From: Marinomonas sp. THO17
GTDB lineage: Bacteria; Pseudomonadota; Gammaproteobacteria; Pseudomonadales; Marinomonadaceae
Length of the DNA: 64,000 nucleotides
Assembly: GCF_040436405.1 (NCBI RefSeq)
Contig: NZ_AP031575.1
Location: 2,002,501-2,066,500 of the forward strand
Direction of reading: 5' to 3'
The number at the start of each line of letters is the position of its first letter. The first letter of the stretch is position 1. Shown in pieces: positions 29,642 through 38,683 of the stretch. Below the pieces are notes generated by a model. The model saw only the letters and a program-made list of their open reading frames with translations, did no database searches and was not told where the DNA came from. The translations under genes were made by a program, and so were the position numbers.

Positions 29642-31027
29642 ATGAATATCAACAAACAGCGTCAAATCTTCTTTGCCAAACAAGCTTGGTTAGCCACAGG
29701 TTGGCAAGAAAATGTCTTGTTTCATGTTGAAAACGGCATGATCACTGAATTGGCCATCAATCAAATGGCTACTGCCGACAGTCTGGTGTTATCTGGCCCA
29801 GTGTTGCCCAGCATGCCAAACCTACACTCCCATGCTTTTCAGCGCGTCATGGCAGGCATGGCAGAAGTCAGTTTGAACCCTAATGACAGCTTCTGGAGCT
29901 GGCGTGACTTAATGTATAAGGTGGTGCAAAAACTGACGCCAGAGGATGTCCGAATCATCGCTACTCAGTTGTACATAGACTTACTCAAAGCCGGATACAC
30001 GCAGATTGCAGAATTCCATTATTTGCACCATCAGGTGGGCGGTAAGCCTTACCAAGATACAGCCGAGATGTCGCACCAGATGATCCAAGCCGCTAATGAT
30101 GCTGGTATCGGCATCACGTTACTGCCCGTACTCTATAGCCATTCTGGTTTTGGTGGGCAAGCGGCGAACAATGGCCAAGCTCGATTTATCCACTCCACAG
30201 AGGATTATCTCCAACTCTTTGCGAGTTGTGAACAAGCCCTACAAGATCAGCCCTTACATAAGCTTGGTGTGTGTTTTCATTCCTTGAGAGCCGTCACCAA
30301 GGTACAAATTGAAACCGTACTGGACGCGATTAAAAGCGCATGCCCGATTCACATTCACATTGCTGAACAGCAAAAAGAAGTGAGGGATTGTTTGGCTTGG
30401 AGTAGCCAACGTCCAGTGCAATGGTTGCACAATGAAATTGGCTTTGATGCGCGTTGGTGCTTGGTACACGCCACCCATTTAGATTCACAGGAAATACAGA
30501 CCATTGCTCAGCAAAAGGCCGTAGCTGGCTTGTGTCCTACTACGGAAGCCAATCTTGGCGATGGTATTTTCCCCGCCACAGAGTTTGAACAAGCCAATGG
30601 TCGCTGGGGAATCGGCTCAGACAGCCATGTAAGTTTGTCGCTGGTAGAAGAATTGCGCACCTTGGAATACTCCCAACGCTTGCGTGATCAGCAACGCAAT
30701 CGTCTTCATCGCCCTTCTCAAGCACGCATTGGTGATAATCTGTATCAACAAGCCTTATTGGGTGGAAATCAGGCCTGCCAAGTATCCATTGGCTTACAAG
30801 AACATCATCGCGCCGACTTTATTGTGCTGGACGAAAATGCGCCATTTGTTGCCGCCAGCCAAGCCAAAGACTTGCTCAACCGCTGGTTATTTGCCTGCAA
30901 TGACAATCTAATCAAAGATGTCTATGTGGCAGGCAATGCGGTAATCAAAGACTTTCATCATGCCGAAGAAGAGCAACACAAAGCGGACTTCATTAAGGTG
31001 GTCAAAAAGGTCATGTATGACAGCTAA
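29642..31027 (+). CDS. hutF: formimidoylglutamate deiminase HutF
   Basis: 461-residue amidohydrolase-superfamily enzyme converting N-formimino-L-glutamate to N-formyl-L-glutamate and ammonia, supplying HutG. Metal ligands are visible in PSMPNLHSHAFQRVMAG, IHIHIAEQQKEV, LVHATHLD and GIGSDSHVSLS. A family marker is the FWSWRDLMYK segment. It is transcribed divergently from the hutU operon, with AAAGGAAAGG just before the ATG. It converges on hutC. Confidence 0.95.
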   Translation: MNINKQRQIFFAKQAWLATGWQENVLFHVENGMITELAINQMATADSLVLSGPVLPSMPNLHSHAFQRVMAGMAEVSLNPNDSFWSWRDLMYKVVQKLTPEDVRIIATQLYIDLLKAGYTQIAEFHYLHHQVGGKPYQDTAEMSHQMIQAANDAGIGITLLPVLYSHSGFGGQAANNGQARFIHSTEDYLQLFASCEQALQDQPLHKLGVCFHSLRAVTKVQIETVLDAIKSACPIHIHIAEQQKEVRDCLAWSSQRPVQWLHNEIGFDARWCLVHATHLDSQEIQTIAQQKAVAGLCPTTEANLGDGIFPATEFEQANGRWGIGSDSHVSLSLVEELRTLEYSQRLRDQQRNRLHRPSQARIGDNLYQQALLGGNQACQVSIGLQEHHRADFIVLDENAPFVAASQAKDLLNRWLFACNDNLIKDVYVAGNAVIKDFHHAEEEQHKADFIKVVKKVMYDS

Positions 31028-31137
31028 CATCAAGCAGGACTTTATTGTGTTCGAACAAGCAGACTTACATACAGCCTCTTAATTCCATACAAGCCCTTAA
31101 TAAAGACAGCTTAGGCGGTAAAGGTGAATTCTTCGGG

Positions 31138-31896
31138 TTAACGGCCAAAGTGACCAAACAACTGGAAACGAGAGCCAGGATGCAGTAAACGGGCTACCGT
31201 GACAATATCGTCATCCGACCAAGTACGGCGTTTAATTTGTAGACAAGGCTCTTGTGCAGATATTTGCAGGCGTTGGCACTCTTCGGCACTCGGCAAAATG
31301 GCTTCTACCAAATGTTCCCCTTCTGTCATGGGCGCCACTCTCATCAAATATTCGTAAGAAGTATGTGCGACAAAATCTTGTTGATCGTACTCAGGGGCCA
31401 ACCTAGCATTGACGATGCGCTCTTCAATCTGAATCGGCAAATCGTTTTCATAATGCAGCACAACGGAGCGAAAAATACAGTGGTTGGTACGAACCCCTAA
31501 ACTTACGGCCTCTTCAACACTGGCCTTTGTCGACTCCAATACCAAGAGTTCAGACTTGTGTTGATGTCCACGGGCTGCAATTTCTTCGGCAATATTATGA
31601 ACTTCAAACAAAGCAGAATGCGCTTTCTTTTCCGCCACAAAAGTGCCTAGCCCTTGATGTCGAACCAAAAAGCCTTCCGCTGTCAGCTCACGCAAAGCAC
31701 GATTGACCGTCATGCGACTCACACCCAATGCTTTAACCACCTCCAATTCGGAAGGAACACGCTGGTTAACCGGCCATTCTCCAGAGGTGATTTTCTGCAT
31801 AATGGCCTGCTTTAGCTTGGCATAAATAGGCTGTGACGCATTAGGCAAATCGTTAAAAAGATTCGCGACATTGATCCTAGTTACTGGCTCAGACAC
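31138..31896 (-). CDS. hutC: histidine utilization repressor HutC (GntR family)
   Basis: 252-residue regulator. The GntR winged helix (about residues 20-85) shows SGEWPVNQRVPSELEVVKALGVSRMTVNRALRELTAEGFLVRHQGLGTFV in broken form. A UTRA ligand-binding domain follows (about 100-240), which in HutC binds urocanate. The proximity to hut genes and the two TGTATATACA palindromes in the hutU-hutF gap support the assignment. It faces hutF tail to tail. Confidence 0.93.
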   Translation of the reverse strand: MSEPVTRINVANLFNDLPNASQPIYAKLKQAIMQKITSGEWPVNQRVPSELEVVKALGVSRMTVNRALRELTAEGFLVRHQGLGTFVAEKKAHSALFEVHNIAEEIAARGHQHKSELLVLESTKASVEEAVSLGVRTNHCIFRSVVLHYENDLPIQIEERIVNARLAPEYDQQDFVAHTSYEYLMRVAPMTEGEHLVEAILPSAEECQRLQISAQEPCLQIKRRTWSDDDIVTVARLLHPGSRFQLFGHFGR

Positions 31897-31969
31897 AAAA
31901 AAATCCGTTACTATTTGAAAGTGTGTAAATTATACCGTTAGTCAATCGAAACAAACAATTACCCCATAC

Positions 31970-32620
31970 TTATATCGGCATTAGCCACAAAGCTGCCAAC
32001 CAACACAGCCCCATGGCTAAGGAAAAAATGACACCCCAACGAGGAGTTTGCGCTGGTATACCCTGTTGTTTCTTTATACCCCGCACCATGCCTTCAATAA
32101 GACGCTCATTGAGACGAATTTCATGATACAAGACCGCCAAAATATGAATCGCAACCAAGCCTAATAAATAGTCTGGCAAAGTATGGTGAATCGAGACTAG
32201 AAAGCTGGCCGTGTCTTCTGACACTAAACCATTGAAAGGGCCGAACCAAAAAATATCATCACTGGAAAATAGACCACTTACCCACTGCACCGTCAAAGTC
32301 ACTAGCAAGGCAATCACCATGAGGGCTCCCAAAGGATTGTGACCAAGGTAATGCAAAGGTTTGCCAATGATCAAAGATTTAGCGAAGTGCCAAACCACTT
32401 TAGGACCTCGCAAAAATTGACTAAAGAGCGCATAGCGAGAACCATAAAAACCATACAAAACCCTCGCGATCACTAAGCTAGAAAGACCATAGCCAAAATA
32501 GAAATGGTATTGCATGTAATCCTCTTCCGCTTTGCCCGTTACAATCAAACCCGTAAATAACACCACCAATAACCAGTGAAAGATCCTTATTGGCCAATCC
32601 CATACCAGTGTCGATTTCAT
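31970..32620 (-). CDS. cytochrome b561-family membrane protein
   Basis: About 216 residues from the ATG complementary to 32618-32620, which has GGGG six bases upstream; a frame from 32662 would add 14 residues. Four core transmembrane helices carry candidate haem ligands (RIFHWLLV, QYHFYFGYG, SIHHTLPDYLLG, LVAIHILAVLYHE), plus a C-terminal fifth helix. This is the cytochrome b/b6-561 type that passes electrons from quinol to a partner. No partner gene such as a c-type cytochrome or hydrogenase is adjacent, so its role is unknown. Confidence 0.82.
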   Translation of the reverse strand: MKSTLVWDWPIRIFHWLLVVLFTGLIVTGKAEEDYMQYHFYFGYGLSSLVIARVLYGFYGSRYALFSQFLRGPKVVWHFAKSLIIGKPLHYLGHNPLGALMVIALLVTLTVQWVSGLFSSDDIFWFGPFNGLVSEDTASFLVSIHHTLPDYLLGLVAIHILAVLYHEIRLNERLIEGMVRGIKKQQGIPAQTPRWGVIFSLAMGLCWLAALWLMPI

Positions 32621-32783
32621 CTTCATCCCCTGCCCGTTTGAAAATCGTTTTTTACTTGTCATCTAGGTTACATAACCACTATGCTTCAAAAGTGTGATCT
32701 AAGAAAGGCTCGAACAAGTCTGCTGGCTTCATAAGACTTATTCGCACCTTACTTATAAAGACAACTATGACGAAGTAAGTTCA

Positions 32784-33842
32784 ATGATGATACTGATTTT
32801 ATTAGTAATTCTTAGCCTATTAGCAGGTTCATTGATATACACCAAGCTATTCAGTGGACGTTTTTTTAAACGGCATCACCTGTTAGTAGAATCCGCCCAA
32901 GAAGACTTAATTGAACATTTACAAGATTTGAGTAACTGGACAGATTGGTTACCTTGGTTGCTATTCGACAAATCTGCGAAGATAACATTCGAATACGCGA
33001 ATCCTTTATCACCACTAGCTTCATGCTTAGTTTGGCAAGGCAAATTAATTCAATCAGGCTGCGTCTATTTAGAAGCCAGTCGGCACAATGCACCTTATTT
33101 TCACTGCTTAATTGAAGCGCCTGCTTTCTACCCAAGCGACCTTCACTTCAATATCGATGTTACTAAGCAAAAACAAGGCACCCTAATCAGTTTTCAGGTG
33201 ACAGGCAAATTGCCTTTCTGGCGTCGTTGGCAACAGGCGGATTATGCCATTCGCGCTGACAAGGACGCGGAGCTGGCGATGCTATTATTACATCAGCATT
33301 TACAGCAAAGCACCTTATCGACAAGTTTTGCAGAGCAAGTAAAACCTTCGTCTGAGGTAATGACGCAGCCCATCTTTGATTTTTTAGGCACCACCCAATT
33401 AACCAACCTAGATGCTGTAACACGACCCTTTACCGTCAACCATCAACCCATGTCACAAAAAATGGATCAAGGCTTTCATGAATTGATCACCGCATTAGGG
33501 CCAGAAAATCCTCCTGCAGGCCCCAGCTTTGCTTTATACCGACAGGTTGATCTTGCTCATCATGTATTTACCGGTAGATTGGGCATTCCCGTGCAAAATA
33601 TGGTGCCCTGTGAATTGTGTCCGGAACGAATCACACTCAAGGGCAACTATTTAACCTTACGCTATACTGGGCGCTATCAATTCTTATCTGTAGCCTGGCA
33701 TGTTTTATACAGTTACATGCGCCTGAGCAAGATCAAGCCTCGTCGTCATCATGAAGGTCTTGAGATATTTGAAACAGGTCCAAATCAAGCCGATCAACCC
33801 AAAGACTATGTCACTAAAATTTGCCTCCCTGTTAAATCATAG
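32784..33842 (+). CDS. SRPBCC domain plus GyrI-like effector-binding domain protein
   Basis: 352 residues: an N-terminal membrane anchor (about 2-20), a polyketide-cyclase-like SRPBCC domain (about 30-165), and a C-terminal GyrI/AraC effector-binding domain (about 210-350). The last shows ALGPENPPAGPSFALYR and a C-E-L-C pair. No DNA-binding domain is present, so it is not a transcription factor. Similar proteins are stand-alone small-molecule binders of unknown function. The 294 bp after it (33843-34136) show no gene I can support. Confidence 0.7.
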   Translation: MMILILLVILSLLAGSLIYTKLFSGRFFKRHHLLVESAQEDLIEHLQDLSNWTDWLPWLLFDKSAKITFEYANPLSPLASCLVWQGKLIQSGCVYLEASRHNAPYFHCLIEAPAFYPSDLHFNIDVTKQKQGTLISFQVTGKLPFWRRWQQADYAIRADKDAELAMLLLHQHLQQSTLSTSFAEQVKPSSEVMTQPIFDFLGTTQLTNLDAVTRPFTVNHQPMSQKMDQGFHELITALGPENPPAGPSFALYRQVDLAHHVFTGRLGIPVQNMVPCELCPERITLKGNYLTLRYTGRYQFLSVAWHVLYSYMRLSKIKPRRHHEGLEIFETGPNQADQPKDYVTKICLPVKS

Positions 33843-34136
33843 AAAGATTACGTCCTAAAAAAGTGTTGAAAAAATAACTCTAATGACATTCAGCCCTTTA
33901 ACCCAGTTGAAAACATCAGCCTATTCGCTTTAGTATCCAAATAGATTGCTCTTGTTGTGCCTCTTTGCAATTTGCCTTGACCAAAAAACACCTCAAAGCA
34001 AAAACAAACGCCAGAAACATCAGCTTTATCTTCCCCCTGACCGTTACGACAAGGCTCAATGGATGATTTCCCATGTCGTGTTTAAATTATCGAATGTTGA
34101 ACCGTTCGCAGCTTCGTTTAACGACAAGAGTTTGCT

Positions 34137-35435
34137 ATGACAACACTATATAAAAATCACATTGACACCTTGTGTGCTCGCTATGAAGCGGCCATGCAGC
34201 ATTTCGCATTAGATGCCATTGTAATAGCATCAGGGAACAAGACTTATTACTTCCAGGACGATCACAGTCATCCATTCCACGCCTACTCCGGAGCTCAACA
34301 ATGGCTTCCCTTTAACCTAGGCGCCGAAACCTTCATCGTGCTAAAGCTGGGTCAAACACCAGAATTAATTTGGCCTGTCCGTGACGATTTTTGGCACGCA
34401 GCCAATCCTATACCTGAGGGCGATTGGCAATCCTCATGGCAACTTACCCCCTGTCGAAAAACAGACAATTGGCACCTGGATTTGCCCGCCAAAACCGCTT
34501 GGCTTGGCCCAAACAAACTCGTGTCCATTCCAATATGTGAAGGATTACAAGCCTATGTGGACTTTGATAAAGCGATAAAAACGGATTTTGAGATTCATGC
34601 CATGGAACAAGCATCCAACGCTGCTGTAGCAGGTCATTTGGCTGCCCATCAAGCATTTCTTGAAGGTAAAAGTGAATTGGATATTTATCTCGCCTTTTTG
34701 TCTGCTAGCCAACAATCGTCCTCACAAGAACCCTATCCTGGGATAGTGGGTTTAAACCAACATGCAGCAGTATTGCATTACGAACACAAAAGCACCCAAG
34801 CCCTTGAAAATTCTCGTACCTTATTGATCGATGCTGGGGCCAGTTGTCACGGGTACGCCAGTGACATCACTCGCACCCACACACGACATCAAGATGATTT
34901 TGCCGCCCTTATCACCAGTCTGGACGAACTGGAACAGTCACTTTGCCAACAGGCTATCAGTGGTGTTGCTTTTCGTGATCTGCATCAAACAACATTATTA
35001 GGCATAGCCGCCTTGTTACAACAACATGATATTTGCTCTTTAAGCATTGAAGAGCAACTGGCAAAACGCATTCCCCAAGTATTTTTTCCACACGGTTTAG
35101 GTCATTTATTGGGATTGCAAGTACATGATGTGGGCGGTCATCAACAGGATAAATCTGGTACCCTACGCCAACCTGATGACGCCGCGCCATTTTTACGCCT
35201 CACTCGCTCTTTGCAAGACAATATGGTGATTACCATTGAACCTGGCCTGTATTTCATTCCCATTTTGTTAGAAAAAATGCAGGCCGAGATAAAGCAACAT
35301 GGCTGTAACCTAAAGCGTATTAAAGACTTCTTACCTTATGGCGGAATCCGTATCGAAGATAATATACAGGTCAAAAGGAACACTTCTATAAACCTCACCC
35401 GCGACGCTTTTGACCGTATAAACAAACCCAACTAA
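34137..35435 (+). CDS. pepQ: Xaa-Pro dipeptidase PepQ-like (M24 family)
   Basis: 432-residue metallopeptidase that cleaves X-Pro dipeptides. It has an N-terminal creatinase-like domain and a C-terminal pita-bread domain. The five metal ligands are visible in LLIDAGASCHGYASDITRTH (two Asp), FFPHGLGHLLGLQVHDVGG (His), VITIEPGLYFIP (Glu) and GIRIEDNIQV (Glu). Length and motifs fit prolidase rather than aminopeptidase P. The gene stands alone. Confidence 0.92.
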   Translation: MTTLYKNHIDTLCARYEAAMQHFALDAIVIASGNKTYYFQDDHSHPFHAYSGAQQWLPFNLGAETFIVLKLGQTPELIWPVRDDFWHAANPIPEGDWQSSWQLTPCRKTDNWHLDLPAKTAWLGPNKLVSIPICEGLQAYVDFDKAIKTDFEIHAMEQASNAAVAGHLAAHQAFLEGKSELDIYLAFLSASQQSSSQEPYPGIVGLNQHAAVLHYEHKSTQALENSRTLLIDAGASCHGYASDITRTHTRHQDDFAALITSLDELEQSLCQQAISGVAFRDLHQTTLLGIAALLQQHDICSLSIEEQLAKRIPQVFFPHGLGHLLGLQVHDVGGHQQDKSGTLRQPDDAAPFLRLTRSLQDNMVITIEPGLYFIPILLEKMQAEIKQHGCNLKRIKDFLPYGGIRIEDNIQVKRNTSINLTRDAFDRINKPN

Positions 35436-35474
35436 TGCCTTTAAATTGAGCAGCCTGCACCTCTTCAAAGAACA

Positions 35475-35617
35475 AAATTGGTGCAAGGCTGTGAAATTCA
35501 AAATACGGGGAAATCGACGACAATTCGTTAATTTACATTATCTTTTTAGTCAAGATTAATATGATGCAGAGTTCTATATTGAGTCATAAAATCCAAAAAA
35601 TAACCAAATTGGTGCAA
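35475..35617. promoter_or_regulatory. two 12-bp direct repeats, one resembling an NtrC site
   Basis: AAATTGGTGCAA occurs at 35475-35486 and again at 35606-35617. The second lies in ACC-AAATT-GGTGCA, which matches the ACC-N5-GGT symmetry of NtrC sites (TGCACC-N5-GGTGCA). A further GCACC half-site lies at about 35734. They sit in the 396-bp gene-free gap upstream of the chemoreceptor gene, together with a sigma-54-like promoter. Confidence 0.45.
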
Positions 35618-35745
35618 AAAATAAAAAGACTCAATTTATTAAATGTTTAGAATCTTCTATCTTTTACTCAAGTTTCAGTCAAAGAATCTAGATAAATGTT
35701 TAGTAACTAGCAAATAAAACTAAACTTCTATCAGCACCAATCAAG

Positions 35746-35760
35746 TGGCAAAATTTTTGC
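35746..35760 (+). promoter_or_regulatory. candidate sigma-54 promoter for the chemoreceptor gene
   Basis: TGGCAAAATTTTTGC has GG and GC separated by exactly 10 bp, as sigma-54 requires. The -24 element matches TGGCA and the -12 element matches TTTGC. It lies 72 bp upstream of the chosen start. Confidence 0.5.
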
Positions 35761-35831
35761 TTTTTTTATGTTCTCCCCCTTCGCAATTACATCAAACGTA
35801 GTTGAACAAAGTGCAACGGAGCATAAAAAAA

Positions 35832-37973
35832 ATGACATTAAAAAGTAACAGCATGGCGCTTTCCCCAAATGAACGAAAATGGCTTCCTTGGTTTGGAACC
35901 AATAGTCGTTTGTCCCTCTTTAAATCTTGTTATCTCAACCGACACACCTACGCAAATGTTGAAAAAACCTTTGAAGGAATTGCGAATACTCGCGTAAAAC
36001 TCCTCAACACTTGGGTTAGTAATCAGTGGTCTCAATTGGAAGTTCTGCTAGAGATCATCTCTGAAGGTTTCCCTAACATTGATTCAGCGGCACTGGAAGA
36101 AAGATTCAATATCGTCGCCGACGTCAGTGAATATTTTGTGATTGATGATCAAGGAAAAGTCATCAACTCTACCGAGAAAAGCCGTATTGGCCAACGGGAT
36201 CTCGATCAAAAAGCCGTCAATGAAGGACTCAAAGACTATTTTCTACATGGTCCTTACGTGGATCAAAACACATTGAACATTGGCCCATCTAGCTCAAAGT
36301 TCCATGACGCTGTGACCATCATGTTTTATCTGCCAATCAAGCATGATGGTAAAGCACTGGGTGCGGTTTGCGCGCGTGTGCCAAACGATGTCTTAGGTGA
36401 CATCATTCAGCGAGAAGCGGGTCACATTTATAAAGAGTCGGGTGATAATTACTTGTTTATGGTCAAATCTCATTTTGATCCGAGCATTTTGCCAGGAATA
36501 GCCTTATCCAGATCACGCTTTGAGGATGACACCTTCAGTCATGGCGAAAACCTCAAAAGTGGTGTTAATACAAAATGGGGCGTCGTCAAAGTACAACGAC
36601 ATACCGAATTTGAAATACGCTTTACCGACCCAGCTACACAGCAATTGCACCCAGGAGTACGAGAAACCATTAAGAATGGTCACAACCTTTTTGTCACCTA
36701 TCCAGGTTATTCCGACTATCGCCACATTCCCGTCATAGGTAAAGGCGTCACCTTTCAGCTAAAAGGCAGTCCAGACACATGGGGCATGATGTGTGAAGGA
36801 GATTTAGAAGAAGTTTACCGACGTCGCTCAATAAACATAAAATTAATGGAAGGTTATTTGCTGGCGTCTACGTTACCTCTGCTGATCTGCTCAGGTTTGC
36901 ATGCCTTTACTGACCTTTCTATTACCAGTGATTTAGCCATTTCGTTTGCCTGCTTATTGCTTGCTGGTCTGTTATTCAATCATTTCGGAACCAAAAAAAT
37001 CAGCCGAAATATGAGCCAGATGACGGAAGTCATTCAAACCATTGCAGAAGGCGAAGGCAACCTTAAACAACGCCTTCATGGAGAGCTGAGTAACGATGAA
37101 ACTGGGGATCTAGGCCGCTGGATGAATAGCTTCATCGACAACCTTGATCACACCATAGGGGAAGTCATTTCCGCCAGCAAAAATGTGAAAAACTCAAATC
37201 AATTCATGGTAAACACCAATGAAGAAGCCAAAGATGCCTCTCATTATCTGGCCAGTACTGTGGAAAGCATGCTCAGCATGTTTCAAAAGCAAGTGAACGA
37301 AGTAGAAAGCGCTTCTCAAACCGCCAACAACCTCAAAAATACCATGGATCAAGTGGTCGCCAGTGCCAAGCAGCGTCTGCAAGACGCCAAAACAGGTACG
37401 CAAGAAATTCGCGACGTGGTGCGTACTACGGCAGAATCGGTCAAATCCTTAGATCAAAAAACCAATGAAATTGCTGGTATCATCACCACCATTTCTGACA
37501 TCACCAATCAAACCAACCTATTGGCCTTAAACGCCGCCATAGAAGCAGCGCGGGCGGGCGAACATGGTCGTGGTTTTTCTGTGGTAGCAGACGAGGTACG
37601 CAGTCTGGCGGCAAAAACTTCAGACGCAGCGGAAGAGATTCAAAGCATGCTCGAAGGCATACAAACCGAAACGCGTAATGCAGTTCACTTCATGGAAAAA
37701 GGTGCCGAAAACGTAGATCGCAACCTACAAGTTAACGAGCAATCTGGTAACGAAGACAACAGCCTGTATGAATTGGTGGATACGTTATTTGAGGCCATGT
37801 CGCTACTCAATGAATCCAACAAGGAAAATGCCAATACCGCGCAAGAAATGGGTGCCGCCACTGAGCAAATGAAGCGCTCTATCGCCGCTTTACAGCGCCG
37901 CTCATCCCGTGTGGGATTGTCTGCTTTGAAGCTCAATTCCCTGGTAGGACAATTCCAAGTGAGCAAAAGCTAA
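35832..37973 (+). CDS. methyl-accepting chemotaxis protein with internal membrane hairpin
   Basis: 713 residues from the ATG at 35832, with GGAG at 35818-35821; a TTG at 35802 would add ten residues. There is no N-terminal signal or membrane helix. A sensor of about 340 residues of Cache/PAS-like character ([18 protein letters not shown]) comes first. Two close membrane helices follow (about 345-362 and 370-388), then a HAMP-like segment and the signalling domain with [23 protein letters not shown]. As written the sensor would face the cytoplasm. No cognate ligand is evident. NtrC-like and sigma-54-like signals lie upstream. Confidence 0.9.
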   Translation: MTLKSNSMALSPNERKWLPWFGTNSRLSLFKSCYLNRHTYANVEKTFEGIANTRVKLLNTWVSNQWSQLEVLLEIISEGFPNIDSAALEERFNIVADVSEYFVIDDQGKVINSTEKSRIGQRDLDQKAVNEGLKDYFLHGPYVDQNTLNIGPSSSKFHDAVTIMFYLPIKHDGKALGAVCARVPNDVLGDIIQREAGHIYKESGDNYLFMVKSHFDPSILPGIALSRSRFEDDTFSHGENLKSGVNTKWGVVKVQRHTEFEIRFTDPATQQLHPGVRETIKNGHNLFVTYPGYSDYRHIPVIGKGVTFQLKGSPDTWGMMCEGDLEEVYRRRSINIKLMEGYLLASTLPLLICSGLHAFTDLSITSDLAISFACLLLAGLLFNHFGTKKISRNMSQMTEVIQTIAEGEGNLKQRLHGELSNDETGDLGRWMNSFIDNLDHTIGEVISASKNVKNSNQFMVNTNEEAKDASHYLASTVESMLSMFQKQVNEVESASQTANNLKNTMDQVVASAKQRLQDAKTGTQEIRDVVRTTAESVKSLDQKTNEIAGIITTISDITNQTNLLALNAAIEAARAGEHGRGFSVVADEVRSLAAKTSDAAEEIQSMLEGIQTETRNAVHFMEKGAENVDRNLQVNEQSGNEDNSLYELVDTLFEAMSLLNESNKENANTAQEMGAATEQMKRSIAALQRRSSRVGLSALKLNSLVGQFQVSKS

Positions 37974-38019
37974 CTCTAGAAAAGAAAATGACGCGATATT
38001 AACGACTCTGTTTACTCCA

Positions 38020-38042
38020 AAAGCGCCATCACGGCGCTTTTC
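38020..38042. terminator. bidirectional intrinsic terminator between the chemoreceptor gene and soxG
   Basis: AAAAGCGCC (38020-38028) and GGCGCTTTT (38034-38042) form a perfect 9-bp stem with a 5-nt loop. A's on one side and T's on the other let it serve both converging units. Confidence 0.88.
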
Positions 38043-38044
38043 CT

Positions 38045-38092
38045 GATCGCAAAAGAGCTTGATTGCACAAGAGCCTGATTGCAAAAGAGCCT
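38045..38092. repeat. three imperfect 16-bp tandem repeats
   Basis: Units at 38045-38060, 38061-38076 and 38077-38092 follow TGATTGCAAAAGAGCC with one to three differences each. They end two bases before the soxG stop codon. Confidence 0.8.
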
Positions 38093-38094
38093 GA

Positions 38095-38682
38095 TCATGC
38101 AAATTCTTCCGCTGCATCCCATAAGGCGTCCCATAAATGCTGCGAGCTGGCAATATCACTTAGTACCAAAAAACGGCCAGACTGAGATTCCGAAGCCGCA
38201 TTGATAACGATGGCGTTCACTCGCGCGACAGAGGTCTGAGCAAGCTGATTGACCAAAAAAGCATGCCGACTCAAATCCACACCACAGATTTTTGCAAACA
38301 TAGATTCACAATCTTCACCCACACAAACAAACATGGCGTGACTGTGCTGGCAATATAAACGGTATATGCCTTCGCCCTTAAGTGCCGACACTTCCATATC
38401 CATTATGCGCTGGGCATTCTGCTGCGTTTCATCCAACAACCAAAATTCAGTATTGCTTAAACGCACCACACGAATACCTGACGCATCTAACAAAGAAAGG
38501 TTTGGCTGAGTAGGAACCGGCAAGTTTTCAGAGGCTAAAAAAGCTTCTACATCAGGGCCTCGAAAACCAATTCGAGAAACTTGTGTGTAATCCTCTATCT
38601 TAATGCGGCTTGTTATTGAGGGCGTATGATGAATTTGTGTTGTTCGCAACTCAGGCATAGCATTGACAGTAAATACAGACAT
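38095..38682 (-). CDS. soxG: sarcosine oxidase gamma-type subunit, probably N-methylglutamate dehydrogenase MgdD
   Basis: 195 residues from the ATG complementary to 38680-38682, with GGAGG upstream; the longer frame begins inside soxA. It is a SoxG-family subunit with a GcvT-like fold. IGFRGPDVEAFLASENLPVP and a degenerate aminomethyltransferase pattern are visible. It starts one base after the soxA stop and is the last gene of purU-folD-soxB-soxD-soxA-soxG. The subunit helps hold the heterotetramer that demethylates an N-methyl amino acid and passes C1 to tetrahydrofolate. The downstream gmaS-mgsABC genes favour N-methylglutamate as substrate. Confidence 0.88.
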   Translation of the reverse strand: MSVFTVNAMPELRTTQIHHTPSITSRIKIEDYTQVSRIGFRGPDVEAFLASENLPVPTQPNLSLLDASGIRVVRLSNTEFWLLDETQQNAQRIMDMEVSALKGEGIYRLYCQHSHAMFVCVGEDCESMFAKICGVDLSRHAFLVNQLAQTSVARVNAIVINAASESQSGRFLVLSDIASSQHLWDALWDAAEEFA

Positions 38683-38683
38683 G

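Noticed and set aside
31028-31137. Possible hutD remnant between hutF and hutC
   Set aside because: Short frames here show no HutD motif, and the convergent gap is simply short.
33946-34140. 64-residue frame upstream of pepQ
   Set aside because: Composition does not look like a protein, there is no ribosome site, and it runs into the pepQ start.
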